The notes below the pieces were generated by a model that saw only the letters and a program-made list of their open reading frames with translations, did no database searches and was not told the origin of the DNA. 64,000 bases of DNA, from positions 1 to 64,000 of the forward strand of contig CALVXK010000001.1 of NCBI GenBank assembly GCA_944369075.1, in the 5' to 3' direction. Of the stretch, positions 44,471-51,979 are shown in pieces. The translations under genes were made by a program, and so were the position numbers. This DNA comes from an uncultured Bacilli bacterium (lineage in GTDB: Bacteria > Bacillota_I > Bacilli_A > RFN20 > CAG-826). The number at the start of each line of letters is the position of its first letter. The first letter of the stretch is position 1.

Positions 44471-45073
44471 ATGGAGAATAACGATTTACACCATTATAAA
44501 AGTGCAAAATTTATAAAATCGATTACTTCAATCAAAGAAGCACCCGCTGAAAATCTCAGCGAGGTGCTTTTTGTCGGAAAATCTAATGTTGGAAAATCTT
44601 CTCTAATTAATGCATTAACAAATAATAAAAAATTAGCCTATACTTCATCTAATCCTGGACATACAAGATTACTTAATTATTTTTTAATAGATAATTCTTT
44701 TTATTTTGTTGATGCTCCAGGATATGGATTTAGTGCTCAAAAAGATAAAGATTATGCATTTTATGGAAACATGATTGAATCTTATTTTGAAAATAATCCT
44801 AATTTAAAATGTGTCATTTTCCTTTTAGATTCTCGAAGAATCCCAAATGAAGATGACATTTTATTCTATAATTTTATTAAATCAACTCAATATCCTTACT
44901 TAATTGTAATGACAAAATGCGATAAGCTTAATATGTCGATGAAATCAAAAATTAAAAATAATTTAAAAAATACATTAAACATTGACAATTTTAATGAGAT
45001 AATTTTATGTTCGGTAAATGATAAAAAAAGTTTACTTGAACTTAAAAATAGAATTAACCAATACATCAACTAA
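44471..45073 (+). CDS. engB: Ribosome biogenesis GTPase EngB/YsxC
   Basis: EngB helps assemble the large ribosomal subunit. The 200 residues carry G1 GKSNVGKSSL (about 37-46), G2 region TSSNPGHTRLLNYF, G3 DAPGYG, and G4 TKCD. The family often follows lon, as here (six-base gap). The 5' part of the gene contains a terminator-like hairpin (separate entry), which could reduce expression of engB and valS relative to lon. Confidence 0.95.
   Translation: MENNDLHHYKSAKFIKSITSIKEAPAENLSEVLFVGKSNVGKSSLINALTNNKKLAYTSSNPGHTRLLNYFLIDNSFYFVDAPGYGFSAQKDKDYAFYGNMIESYFENNPNLKCVIFLLDSRRIPNEDDILFYNFIKSTQYPYLIVMTKCDKLNMSMKSKIKNNLKNTLNIDNFNEIILCSVNDKKSLLELKNRINQYIN
44538..44572 (+). terminator. Terminator-like hairpin inside engB
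   Basis: AAGCACC (44538-44544) pairs with GGTGCTT (44563-44569), and CGCTGA (44545-44550) with TCAGCG (44556-44561), with one bulged A at 44562 and a five-base loop. The T run TTTTT (44568-44572) follows. It is the most terminator-like sequence in this stretch, yet lies in frame at codons 23-34 of engB (near KEAPAENLSEVLF). Confidence 0.55.
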
Positions 45074-45084
45074 AGGAGTTTCAT

Positions 45085-47664
45085 ATGCTTGATAAACGAT
45101 ATGATTTTAAGAAAATAGAAGAAGGAAAAGTAGCAACTTGGAGAGAAAAAGGCTATTTTTTAGCAGGTGATACATCTAAAAAACCATTTTCAATTATTAT
45201 TCCACCACCAAATGTTACTGGTATTTTACATATTGGACATGCTACTGATAATACTTTCCAAGACATTATTTGCCGTTATAAAAAGGCAAAAGGCTTTGAT
45301 GTTCTTTATCTTCCAGGCGTAGATCACGCAGGAATTGCTACTCAAGCAAAAGTTGATGCAAAATTAAAAGAAGAAGGAATTGATAGATTCCAAATTGGCA
45401 GAGAAAAATATTTAGAAGAAGCTTTTAAATGGAAAAACGAAAAAAGTGGGATCATTCACGCCCAATGGGAAAAATTAGGTTTAATGCTTGATTATACAAG
45501 GGAAAGATTTACCCTTGATGAAGGATTCCAAGATGCTGTTTTCACTGTTTTTAAACAATTATATGATGAAGGCTTAATTTATCGTGGAGAAAGAATTGTT
45601 AATTATGATCCTGAAATGAAAACAGCTTTAAGTAATATTGAAATCGTTTATAAAGAAGATAAAGGTCATTTCTATTATTTTAAATATCGTTTTGTAGATG
45701 ATAAAAATAAATATCTTTCTATTGCAACAACTAGACCTGAAACTATGTTTGGTGATACTTGTATTGTTGTAAATCCAAATGATGAAAGATACAAAGATTT
45801 AATTGGTAAAAAGGTAATTAATCCAGCAAATAATGAAGAAATTCCTGTTATTGCCGATGATTATGTCGATATCAACTTTGGAACAGGTGCTATGAAATGT
45901 ACTCCAGCTCACGATCCAAACGATTTTATTATCGGCAAAAAATATAATTTAGCACATCCCATCATTATGAACACTGATGGCACAATGACTAAAGAATGTG
46001 GAAAATATGCTGGTTTAGATAGATTTAAATGTAGAGAAGAACTTTTAAAAGATATCGAAAGTCATGACGATTTAATTAAAATCGAAGAAATAACTCACCA
46101 GGTAGGACACTCTGAAAGAAGTGATGCTGTTGTTGAACCAATTTTATCAAAACAATGGTTCGTTAAAATGAAACCACTTGCTGATAGAGTTTTAGAAAAC
46201 CAAAAAACCGAAAACAAAGTTAAATTCTATCCTGAAAGATTTGAAAATGTTTTGACAAGATGGCTTTCTGACATTGACGATTGGTGCATTTCTAGACAAC
46301 TTTGGTGGGGTCATAGAATACCTGTTTGGTATAAAAAAGGCACCGAGGAAGTTGTTGTCTCTAAAACTTGCCCTGGTAATCCTGATGAATGGAGCCAAGA
46401 TGAAGATGTTTTAGACACTTGGTTTTCATCAGCTTTATGGCCTTTTGCTACATTAGGATGGCCAAAAGAAACGCCTGATTTTAAAAGATATTTCCCAACA
46501 TCTTGCTTAGTAACAGGCTATGATATTATTTTCTTCTGGGTTTCAAGAATGATATTCCAATCACTCCACTTTACAAATCAAATTCCTTTTAAAGATGTTG
46601 TAATTCATGGCTTAGTTAGAGATCCTAAAGGTAAAAAGATGTCTAAATCTGCGGGAAATGGTGTTGACCCTATTGCAATTATTGATCAATATGGTTGCGA
46701 TTCTTTAAGATATTATCTTGCTACCACAGCTGCTCCAGGATTAGATATTAAATATAATGAAGAAAAAATTGCTTCTGCTAATTCCTATCTAAATAAAATT
46801 TGGAATAGCGCTAGATACGTTTTAATGAATATTCCAAGTGATTTTGATGCAAATGTCACAATTGAATTTAGTAAATTAAATGAACTTGATAAGTTTATTT
46901 TTGTAAGATTAAACGAAACAATTGCAAAAGTCACAAGCGCTATGGACAAATATGAATTTGGTATTGCTTGTTCAAATCTTTATTCATTTGTTTATGATGA
47001 TTTCTGCGATTTCTATCTTGAAATGTCTAAAGTAAGTTTGTCAAATGAAGCATATGATAAAAATTCAACTTATTACACTTTATTAACAATTTTAAAGAAT
47101 ATTTTATTGATGATTTATCCTTTTGCTCCATTTATTAGCGAAGAAATTTATCTTTCACTTCCAAGTCATAAAGATTCAATTATGTTAGAATCATACCCAG
47201 AAGTAGATCAAACAATTTCTTTTGATATTTCAAACATCTTATTTGTTAAAGAAACTATTGAAAAAATTAGAGCATATAAAGTCGATAATGATTTAAAACC
47301 AAATGAAAAAATTAAATTATTTATCAAAACTTCAAAAAATATTGAATCTTTAATTCCTTATATTCAAAGATTCACATTTGCTTCTAATGTAATTTTAACT
47401 AATGAAGAAGTTTCTGGTTCTTCAATTATTATTGATGGTGGAATCTTATATATTCAAGACGATATTTCTAAAGAAGAAAAATTAGCTACTTTAAATAAGC
47501 AACTTGAATTAGTATTAAAAGATATTGATAGAAGTGAACATTTATTAAATAACCCTAACTTCCTAAATAAAGCAAATCCTAACAAAGTAAAAGAAGAACA
47601 AGATAAATATAAAAAATATCTCGAACAAAGAAAGTTAATCGAAGAAAAAATTAAAAATATTTAA
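45085..47664 (+). CDS. valS: Valyl-tRNA synthetase
   Basis: ValRS charges tRNA-Val and edits Thr. The 859 residues include HIGH (PNVTGILHIGHATDN, about residues 44-58), the CP1 editing domain (TTRPETMFGDTCIVV), KMSKS (GKKMSKSAGNGVDP, about 519) and a C-terminal coiled coil (KLATLNKQLELVLKDIDR to the end). AAAGGAG precedes the ATG at 45085. Unlike pheS and ileS there is no T-box; it follows engB by 11 bases. Confidence 0.98.
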   Translation: MLDKRYDFKKIEEGKVATWREKGYFLAGDTSKKPFSIIIPPPNVTGILHIGHATDNTFQDIICRYKKAKGFDVLYLPGVDHAGIATQAKVDAKLKEEGIDRFQIGREKYLEEAFKWKNEKSGIIHAQWEKLGLMLDYTRERFTLDEGFQDAVFTVFKQLYDEGLIYRGERIVNYDPEMKTALSNIEIVYKEDKGHFYYFKYRFVDDKNKYLSIATTRPETMFGDTCIVVNPNDERYKDLIGKKVINPANNEEIPVIADDYVDINFGTGAMKCTPAHDPNDFIIGKKYNLAHPIIMNTDGTMTKECGKYAGLDRFKCREELLKDIESHDDLIKIEEITHQVGHSERSDAVVEPILSKQWFVKMKPLADRVLENQKTENKVKFYPERFENVLTRWLSDIDDWCISRQLWWGHRIPVWYKKGTEEVVVSKTCPGNPDEWSQDEDVLDTWFSSALWPFATLGWPKETPDFKRYFPTSCLVTGYDIIFFWVSRMIFQSLHFTNQIPFKDVVIHGLVRDPKGKKMSKSAGNGVDPIAIIDQYGCDSLRYYLATTAAPGLDIKYNEEKIASANSYLNKIWNSARYVLMNIPSDFDANVTIEFSKLNELDKFIFVRLNETIAKVTSAMDKYEFGIACSNLYSFVYDDFCDFYLEMSKVSLSNEAYDKNSTYYTLLTILKNILLMIYPFAPFISEEIYLSLPSHKDSIMLESYPEVDQTISFDISNILFVKETIEKIRAYKVDNDLKPNEKIKLFIKTSKNIESLIPYIQRFTFASNVILTNEEVSGSSIIIDGGILYIQDDISKEEKLATLNKQLELVLKDIDRSEHLLNNPNFLNKANPNKVKEEQDKYKKYLEQRKLIEEKIKNI

Positions 47665-47720
47665 TTTACTAGGGATAAAAATTATTCATCAAAACATTCT
47701 TGAATAAAAAGGAGGTTTTT

Positions 47721-47903
47721 ATGAATAAAGTAATGCTTAGCAAAGAAGAATTAACTTCCATTAAGCCCGGTGAAGCTATAACCTTAGCAGCAGTAATCGC
47801 TATAATGGCAATTTCGATTTTAACAGTTGCTGTTTATAAACTCTTTACTTCAGATGAAGCTGTAATTAAGCTTCCGGGTGGTTATCAATTCACATGGGGT
47901 TAA
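47721..47903 (+). CDS. Small membrane peptide with bacteriocin-leader-like start
   Basis: The start is the ATG at 47721, set by AAAAGGAGGTTTTT; a TTG or upstream ATG would place that site inside the gene. The 60-residue product begins MNKVMLSKEELTSIKPGEA, close to the LSxEELxxIxGG leader of double-glycine bacteriocins but with PG in place of GG. A hydrophobic span follows (about residues 20-40, AITLAAVIAIMAISILTVAVY), then a short outer part ending LPGGYQFTWG. No exporter or immunity gene is adjacent. It lies between valS and the rplU leader. It may be a membrane microprotein rather than a bacteriocin. Confidence 0.62.
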   Translation: MNKVMLSKEELTSIKPGEAITLAAVIAIMAISILTVAVYKLFTSDEAVIKLPGGYQFTWG

Positions 47904-47939
47904 TTGCTTAAAAAATATCAAAACTTCGATAATTATCAT

Positions 47940-48080
47940 TTGTTTTTTAACTTCGCTTATGATATTATACATGCGTTGTAACTTCATATTAGCTACAACC
48001 GCATTAAAAAGGTCGATAAAATTCAACAAAATTGAATACCTTCAGAGCGAGTATTATTTAATTAATGGAGGAAACAAAAG
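47940..48080 (+). promoter_or_regulatory. rplU promoter and L21 leader RNA
   Basis: TTGTTT (47940-47945), 17 bases and TATTAT (47963-47968) make a promoter. The leader has a stem TGCGTTGTA (47972-47980) / TACAACCGCA (47994-48003) with one bulge, and a second hairpin AAGGT..ATTCAA (48009-48026) / TTGAATACCTT (48032-48042). GGAGG lies before the rplU ATG. Firmicutes have a conserved L21 leader here, which ribosomal protein L21 is thought to bind for autoregulation. The identity is inferred from position and structure. Confidence 0.7.
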
Positions 48081-48389
48081 ATGTACGCTATAATTTTAAC
48101 TGGTGGAAAACAATTAAAAGTTGAAGTTGGCCAAAAAATCTATGTCGAAAAATTAGACGCTAAAGTTGGCGAAGAATTCACATTCGATAAGGTTTTATTA
48201 GTCGCTGACGGTTCAGTTAAAACAGGAAATCCTTATATTGATGGCGCTAAAGTCGTTGCTAAAGTTGAAAAACAAGGCTTAGGTAAAAAAATCGAAGTCT
48301 TCAAATTCAAACCTAAAGACAATTACAAGAGAAGCTACGGCCATAGACAACCATACACCTGTTTAACAGTCACAAGTATTAACGGATAA
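48081..48389 (+). CDS. rplU: Ribosomal protein L21
   Basis: L21 is a large-subunit protein that binds 23S rRNA. The 102 residues match the family: [23 protein letters not shown] at the start and [19 protein letters not shown] near the end. It begins the conserved rplU-prp-rpmA cassette behind a structured leader. Confidence 0.98.
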   Translation: MYAIILTGGKQLKVEVGQKIYVEKLDAKVGEEFTFDKVLLVADGSVKTGNPYIDGAKVVAKVEKQGLGKKIEVFKFKPKDNYKRSYGHRQPYTCLTVTSING

Positions 48390-48392
48390 TAA

Positions 48393-48713
48393 ATGATACA
48401 AGTTGAGTATATAGGAAATAGTTCAAACATCGAATATATTAAAATATCAGGTCATGCAAATTACGATGACTATGGTAAAGATATAGTTTGTTCGGCAGTA
48501 AGCGCAATATCGATTGGAGCATTAAATGCTTTAAAAAATATTGAAAATTATGCTATTACTCAAAAAGAAGGCTTAATTATTATCGAAAATAAAAACAAAA
48601 GTTCTTATGACGATAATATAGTTCTTAATACAATGTTGATTCAATTAAAAACAATTGAACAAAGTTATCCAAAATTTATACAAATAGTAAGATTGATTAA
48701 AAGAAAGGAGTAA
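48393..48713 (+). CDS. prp: Ribosomal-processing cysteine protease Prp
   Basis: Prp (YsxB) removes the N-terminal extension of ribosomal protein L27, an essential step in Firmicutes. The 106 residues show the catalytic His21 ([11 protein letters not shown]) and Cys33 ([11 protein letters not shown]). The gene sits three bases after rplU and four before rpmA, as in Firmicutes. L27 in the next gene carries the matching extension. Confidence 0.95.
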   Translation: MIQVEYIGNSSNIEYIKISGHANYDDYGKDIVCSAVSAISIGALNALKNIENYAITQKEGLIIIENKNKSSYDDNIVLNTMLIQLKTIEQSYPKFIQIVRLIKRKE

Positions 48714-48717
48714 AACG

Positions 48718-49011
48718 ATGGAATTAAGATTTAAACTTGATTTACAACTCTTCGCTTCCCACAAAGGTGTTGGTTCAACAAAAAACGGCAGAGATAGTGC
48801 TGGTCGTAGATTAGGCGCAAAGAGAAGCGACGGCCAATATTGTAAAGCAGGCGCAATTATTTATAGACAACGTGGAACAAAAATCTATCCTGGTGTCAAT
48901 ACTAAAAAGGGTGGAGACGATACAATTTTTGCTACTAAAGCTGGTATTGTAAAATACGAAAGAATGGGCAAAAATAAGAAAAGAGTATCTGTTTACGAAC
49001 TCGCTGCTTAG
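48718..49011 (+). CDS. rpmA: Ribosomal protein L27 with cleavable N-terminus
   Basis: L27 reaches the peptidyl-transferase centre of the 50S subunit. The 97 residues begin [14 protein letters not shown], followed by [21 protein letters not shown], the true mature start. The extension fits the Prp recognition pattern (LxLQ[FL]FA), to be cut near the A-S junction. GGAG precedes the ATG. A strong terminator follows. Confidence 0.97.
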   Translation: MELRFKLDLQLFASHKGVGSTKNGRDSAGRRLGAKRSDGQYCKAGAIIYRQRGTKIYPGVNTKKGGDDTIFATKAGIVKYERMGKNKKRVSVYELAA

Positions 49012-49024
49012 TTAAATAATAGTT

Positions 49025-49056
49025 AACCACCTGCTTTGCGGGTGGTTTTATTTTTA
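49025..49056 (+). terminator. Rho-independent terminator after rpmA
   Basis: AACCACCTGC (49025-49034) pairs with GCGGGTGGTT (49038-49047) including one T-G pair, with a three-base loop and TTATTTTT after it. Its T run ends only about ten bases before the obg start codon. Confidence 0.9.
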
Positions 49057-49065
49057 AAAAAAATT

Positions 49066-50331
49066 ATGTTTATAGATCGAGCAATTATAGAAGTAAGAAG
49101 TGGAAAAGGCGGTGATGGAGCCTTAACTTTTTTACACGAAAAATTTAGACCAAATGGTGGTCCTAGTGGTGGAAATGGTGGAAAAGGCGGCTCAATTTAT
49201 CTAAGAGCTGCAAACTCTACTACAACACTCGTTAATTTTAGACATTCCAAAACTTTCATTGCTCAAGACGGTGAAAAAGGCGGAAATAAACTTCAATATG
49301 GTAAAAATGCACCAGATATCTATATAGATGTTCCTTTAGGTACCGTAGTTTATCTTGAAGAAGGTCATAAATTTATTATAGATATGATGGAAAATGGCGA
49401 AACCTATCTTATCGCTAAAGGCGGAAGAGGTGGAAGAGGTAATGCTTGCTTCAAATCAAGTAGAAATAAAGCTCCTAGAATTGCTGAAAATGGCTTACCA
49501 GGAGAAGCAAAACGAATTATTTTAGAATTAAAATTACTTGCTGATGTTGGTATTATCGGTTTTCCAAGTGTAGGTAAATCAACATTTATTTCATGTGTAA
49601 GTAATGTAAAACCTGAAATTGCAGATTATCCTTTTACAACGATAGTCCCTAATTTAGGAGTAACTTATTTAAAAGACGGAAGTTCATTTGTTTTAGCTGA
49701 TATGCCCGGTTTAATTGAAGGCGCTTCTAAAGGCAAAGGCTTAGGCTTAACATTTTTAAGACATATTGAAAGAACAAAAGTACTAATTCATATTTTAGAT
49801 ATGACTAGAGAGGATCCATATAAAGATTATTTAGTAATACGTAAAGAACTTGAAGATTATGGAATGAATTTAGTCGATAGACCTGAAATTATTGTCGCTT
49901 CTAAAATGGATGAAGAAGGTGCTACTGAAAAATTAGAAGAAGTTAAAAAGAAACTAAATAAAGAAATTTATCCCATTTCTTGTTTAACAAACGAAGGTAT
50001 AGATGCTGCTTTATATAAAGCAAAAGATTTATTAGCTACAGCAAAAACTTTCCCAATTTATAAAGAAGAAGAACTTGAAAAAGTTTATAACCTTGATGAA
50101 GAAAATAAAGATATATTTACTATTGAAAAAGTTAAAGAACATCTTTATATCGTTAAAGGTGAAAGAGTTGAAAGAACATACGATTTAATTAACATAAGTA
50201 CCGATGAAGGTATGATGAGACTTATCACATATCTTACAAAAATTGGCGTCGATAACAAACTTAAAGAAATGGGCGCTCAAGACGGTGATATTGTTAAACT
50301 TAAGGACTTTGAATTTGAGTATTTTGAATAA
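49066..50331 (+). CDS. obg: GTPase Obg/CgtA
   Basis: Obg helps mature the 50S subunit and responds to stress nucleotides. I start at the ATG at 49066, which gives the family N-terminus MFIDRAIIEVRSGKGGDG and 421 residues. The frame also extends upstream, but that lies in the terminator. The Gly-rich N-domain (1-158), G1 GFPSVGKST (about 166), G3 DMPGLIEGA and the C-terminal OCT domain are present. No Shine-Dalgarno sequence precedes the ATG, and a terminator sits directly upstream. Confidence 0.96.
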   Translation: MFIDRAIIEVRSGKGGDGALTFLHEKFRPNGGPSGGNGGKGGSIYLRAANSTTTLVNFRHSKTFIAQDGEKGGNKLQYGKNAPDIYIDVPLGTVVYLEEGHKFIIDMMENGETYLIAKGGRGGRGNACFKSSRNKAPRIAENGLPGEAKRIILELKLLADVGIIGFPSVGKSTFISCVSNVKPEIADYPFTTIVPNLGVTYLKDGSSFVLADMPGLIEGASKGKGLGLTFLRHIERTKVLIHILDMTREDPYKDYLVIRKELEDYGMNLVDRPEIIVASKMDEEGATEKLEEVKKKLNKEIYPISCLTNEGIDAALYKAKDLLATAKTFPIYKEEELEKVYNLDEENKDIFTIEKVKEHLYIVKGERVERTYDLINISTDEGMMRLITYLTKIGVDNKLKEMGAQDGDIVKLKDFEFEYFE

Positions 50332-50353
50332 TCATTACTTTATAAAAGGTTAA

Positions 50354-50905
50354 ATGATTTCATATATGAAAGGTAAAATAGTAGAGATAGGTGAAAATTC
50401 TATCTCACTATTTTTAAATAACATCGCTTTTAAAGTTTATGTTAAAGAAAATGAAAATTTTGTTTTAGAAGAAGAAGTAAAACTTTACGTTTTTGATTAT
50501 CTTAAAGATGAATTATTTTCTTTATATGGCTTTAAAAATTTAGATGATTATTTAATGTTTAAAAAACTAATTAACGTTAATGGTATTGGACCAAAAACTG
50601 CTACAAGTATTTTATCAAACATTGATCCAAATACTTTAAGTTATTTAATAAAACAGAAAGATATAAAAACTTTAAAGAAATATCCTGGTATCGGTAATAA
50701 AGCAGAAGCGATAGTAATCTCTTTATATAGTAAAATCAAAGATTCATTTAAAGTCGACTTATTCCGCTATAAAAATGTCTTTGAAGCACTAAAAAGTTTA
50801 GGATATAAAGAGAAAAATGTCTCCGATATTATATATTCTTTAAAAGATGGTTTAAGCGATGAAGAAGCTTTAAAAGAAGCGATTAGGAGAATAAATGTTT
50901 TATGA
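50354..50905 (+). CDS. ruvA: Holliday junction helicase subunit RuvA
   Basis: RuvA binds Holliday junctions and loads RuvB. The 183 residues have an OB-fold N-domain (MISYMKGKIVEIGENSISL), two helix-hairpin-helix motifs (LINVNGIGPKTATSILSNI and LKKYPGIGNKAEAIVISL) and a C-terminal RuvB-binding domain. AAAAGG lies before the start. Its TGA stop overlaps the ruvB start in ATGA, one of the few TGA stops in the window. Confidence 0.96.
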   Translation: MISYMKGKIVEIGENSISLFLNNIAFKVYVKENENFVLEEEVKLYVFDYLKDELFSLYGFKNLDDYLMFKKLINVNGIGPKTATSILSNIDPNTLSYLIKQKDIKTLKKYPGIGNKAEAIVISLYSKIKDSFKVDLFRYKNVFEALKSLGYKEKNVSDIIYSLKDGLSDEEALKEAIRRINVL

Positions 50906-51858
50906 GCAATAAAATAGATAATCTCCTTCGACCTTCAAGTTTTGAAAAATTTTTTGGACAAGAAGATATTACTAGTCAACTTAAAATTCATATTTTTAGT
51001 GCTAAAAATCGAAAAACAGTATTAAGTCATATTTTGTTTTATGGCCCTCCAGGATTAGGTAAAACTTCATTAGCAAACATCTTAGCTAACGAAATGGGAA
51101 GTAAAATCGTAACAGTTACGGCAATATCTTTAGAAAAAGTTCCTGATTTAGTATCAATTTTAGGTCAACTTGAAGCTGGAGATATTTTATTTATTGACGA
51201 AATACATAGATTAAAAATTGAACTTTGTGAATTACTTTATAGTGCAATGGAAGATTTTAAAATTTATGTAAGTTATAAAAATGATGAAAATACAAAACTT
51301 TTAACATTAAATCTTGCACCCTTTACCTTAATAGGAGCAACAACTAATATTGGTAGTATTTCTAAACCACTTTATGATAGGTTTGCTCTCATCTTTAAAT
51401 TTAATTATTATGATGAACAAACTTTATGGAAAATCATTGATCAAAATTCAAAATTTTTTAATTTAAATATTGATAAAAAATTATATCCTTTAATCACTGA
51501 AAGAAGTAGATTTACTCCAAGATATTTAAATAATATTTTATTAAAAATAAGTGATTATTCTCTTTATTACAATGTTAAAAAATTTAATGAAAAAGAGCTT
51601 CTTCATGCTTTTGAAATTATGAAAATTAATGAAGGCGGTTTAACTTACGAAGATATTGAAATTATAAAAATTATTGGGGAAAATTTCTCTAATCGACCTG
51701 TTTCTTTAGAAGCTGTTGCATCTATGCTTAATGAAGATGCTAACAATATTAAAAATGTAAATGAGCCTTTTTTAGTTATGTCTAATATAATTCTAAGAAC
51801 AAAAAGAGGAAGAATGCTAAGTCAAAAAGGACTTAAAATTCTAGAGAAATATAGTTAA
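50902..51858 (+). CDS. ruvB: Holliday junction helicase subunit RuvB
   Basis: RuvB is the AAA+ motor for branch migration. The 318 residues begin with LLRPSSFEKFFGQEDI, then Walker A YGPPGLGKTS, Walker B FIDEIHRL, sensor I GATTNIGSISKPLYDRF and the C-terminal winged helix with LRTKRGR. It is slightly shorter than the usual 330-350. The start overlaps the ruvA stop. Confidence 0.97.
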   Translation: MSNKIDNLLRPSSFEKFFGQEDITSQLKIHIFSAKNRKTVLSHILFYGPPGLGKTSLANILANEMGSKIVTVTAISLEKVPDLVSILGQLEAGDILFIDEIHRLKIELCELLYSAMEDFKIYVSYKNDENTKLLTLNLAPFTLIGATTNIGSISKPLYDRFALIFKFNYYDEQTLWKIIDQNSKFFNLNIDKKLYPLITERSRFTPRYLNNILLKISDYSLYYNVKKFNEKELLHAFEIMKINEGGLTYEDIEIIKIIGENFSNRPVSLEAVASMLNEDANNIKNVNEPFLVMSNIILRTKRGRMLSQKGLKILEKYS

Positions 51859-51898
51859 TTTTAATAAAAATTTAACAACAAATTTAAAAGATATTTTA

Positions 51899-51927
51899 TT
51901 GTATTAAGAGGCTTTATTCGATATAAT
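51899..51927 (+). promoter_or_regulatory. secDF promoter
   Basis: TTGTAT (51899-51904), a 17-base spacer and a perfect TATAAT (51922-51927). The leader of about 45 bases ends with AAAGAGG before the ATG at 51980. Confidence 0.65.
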
Positions 51928-51979
51928 TTATTGCGAATGTTTTATAAATTATATTTATAAAAAGAGGATTAAGTATTTT

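Noticed and set aside
47682-47707. Inverted repeat TTATTCA/TGAATAA after valS as a terminator
   Set aside because: The stem is only seven AT pairs, has no T run, and runs into the AAAAGGAGG of the next gene.
47878-48093. Open frame overlapping the end of the small membrane peptide and the rplU leader
   Set aside because: It runs through the promoter and structured leader of rplU, has no ribosome-binding site, and its sequence has no family likeness.
50902-50905. Possible recoding of TGA as Trp (Mycoplasma code)
   Set aside because: Conserved Trp positions all use TGG, no long gene has an internal TGA, and ruvA reads naturally with a TGA stop in the ATGA overlap. The evidence from that single stop is weak by itself because read-through would add only four residues.
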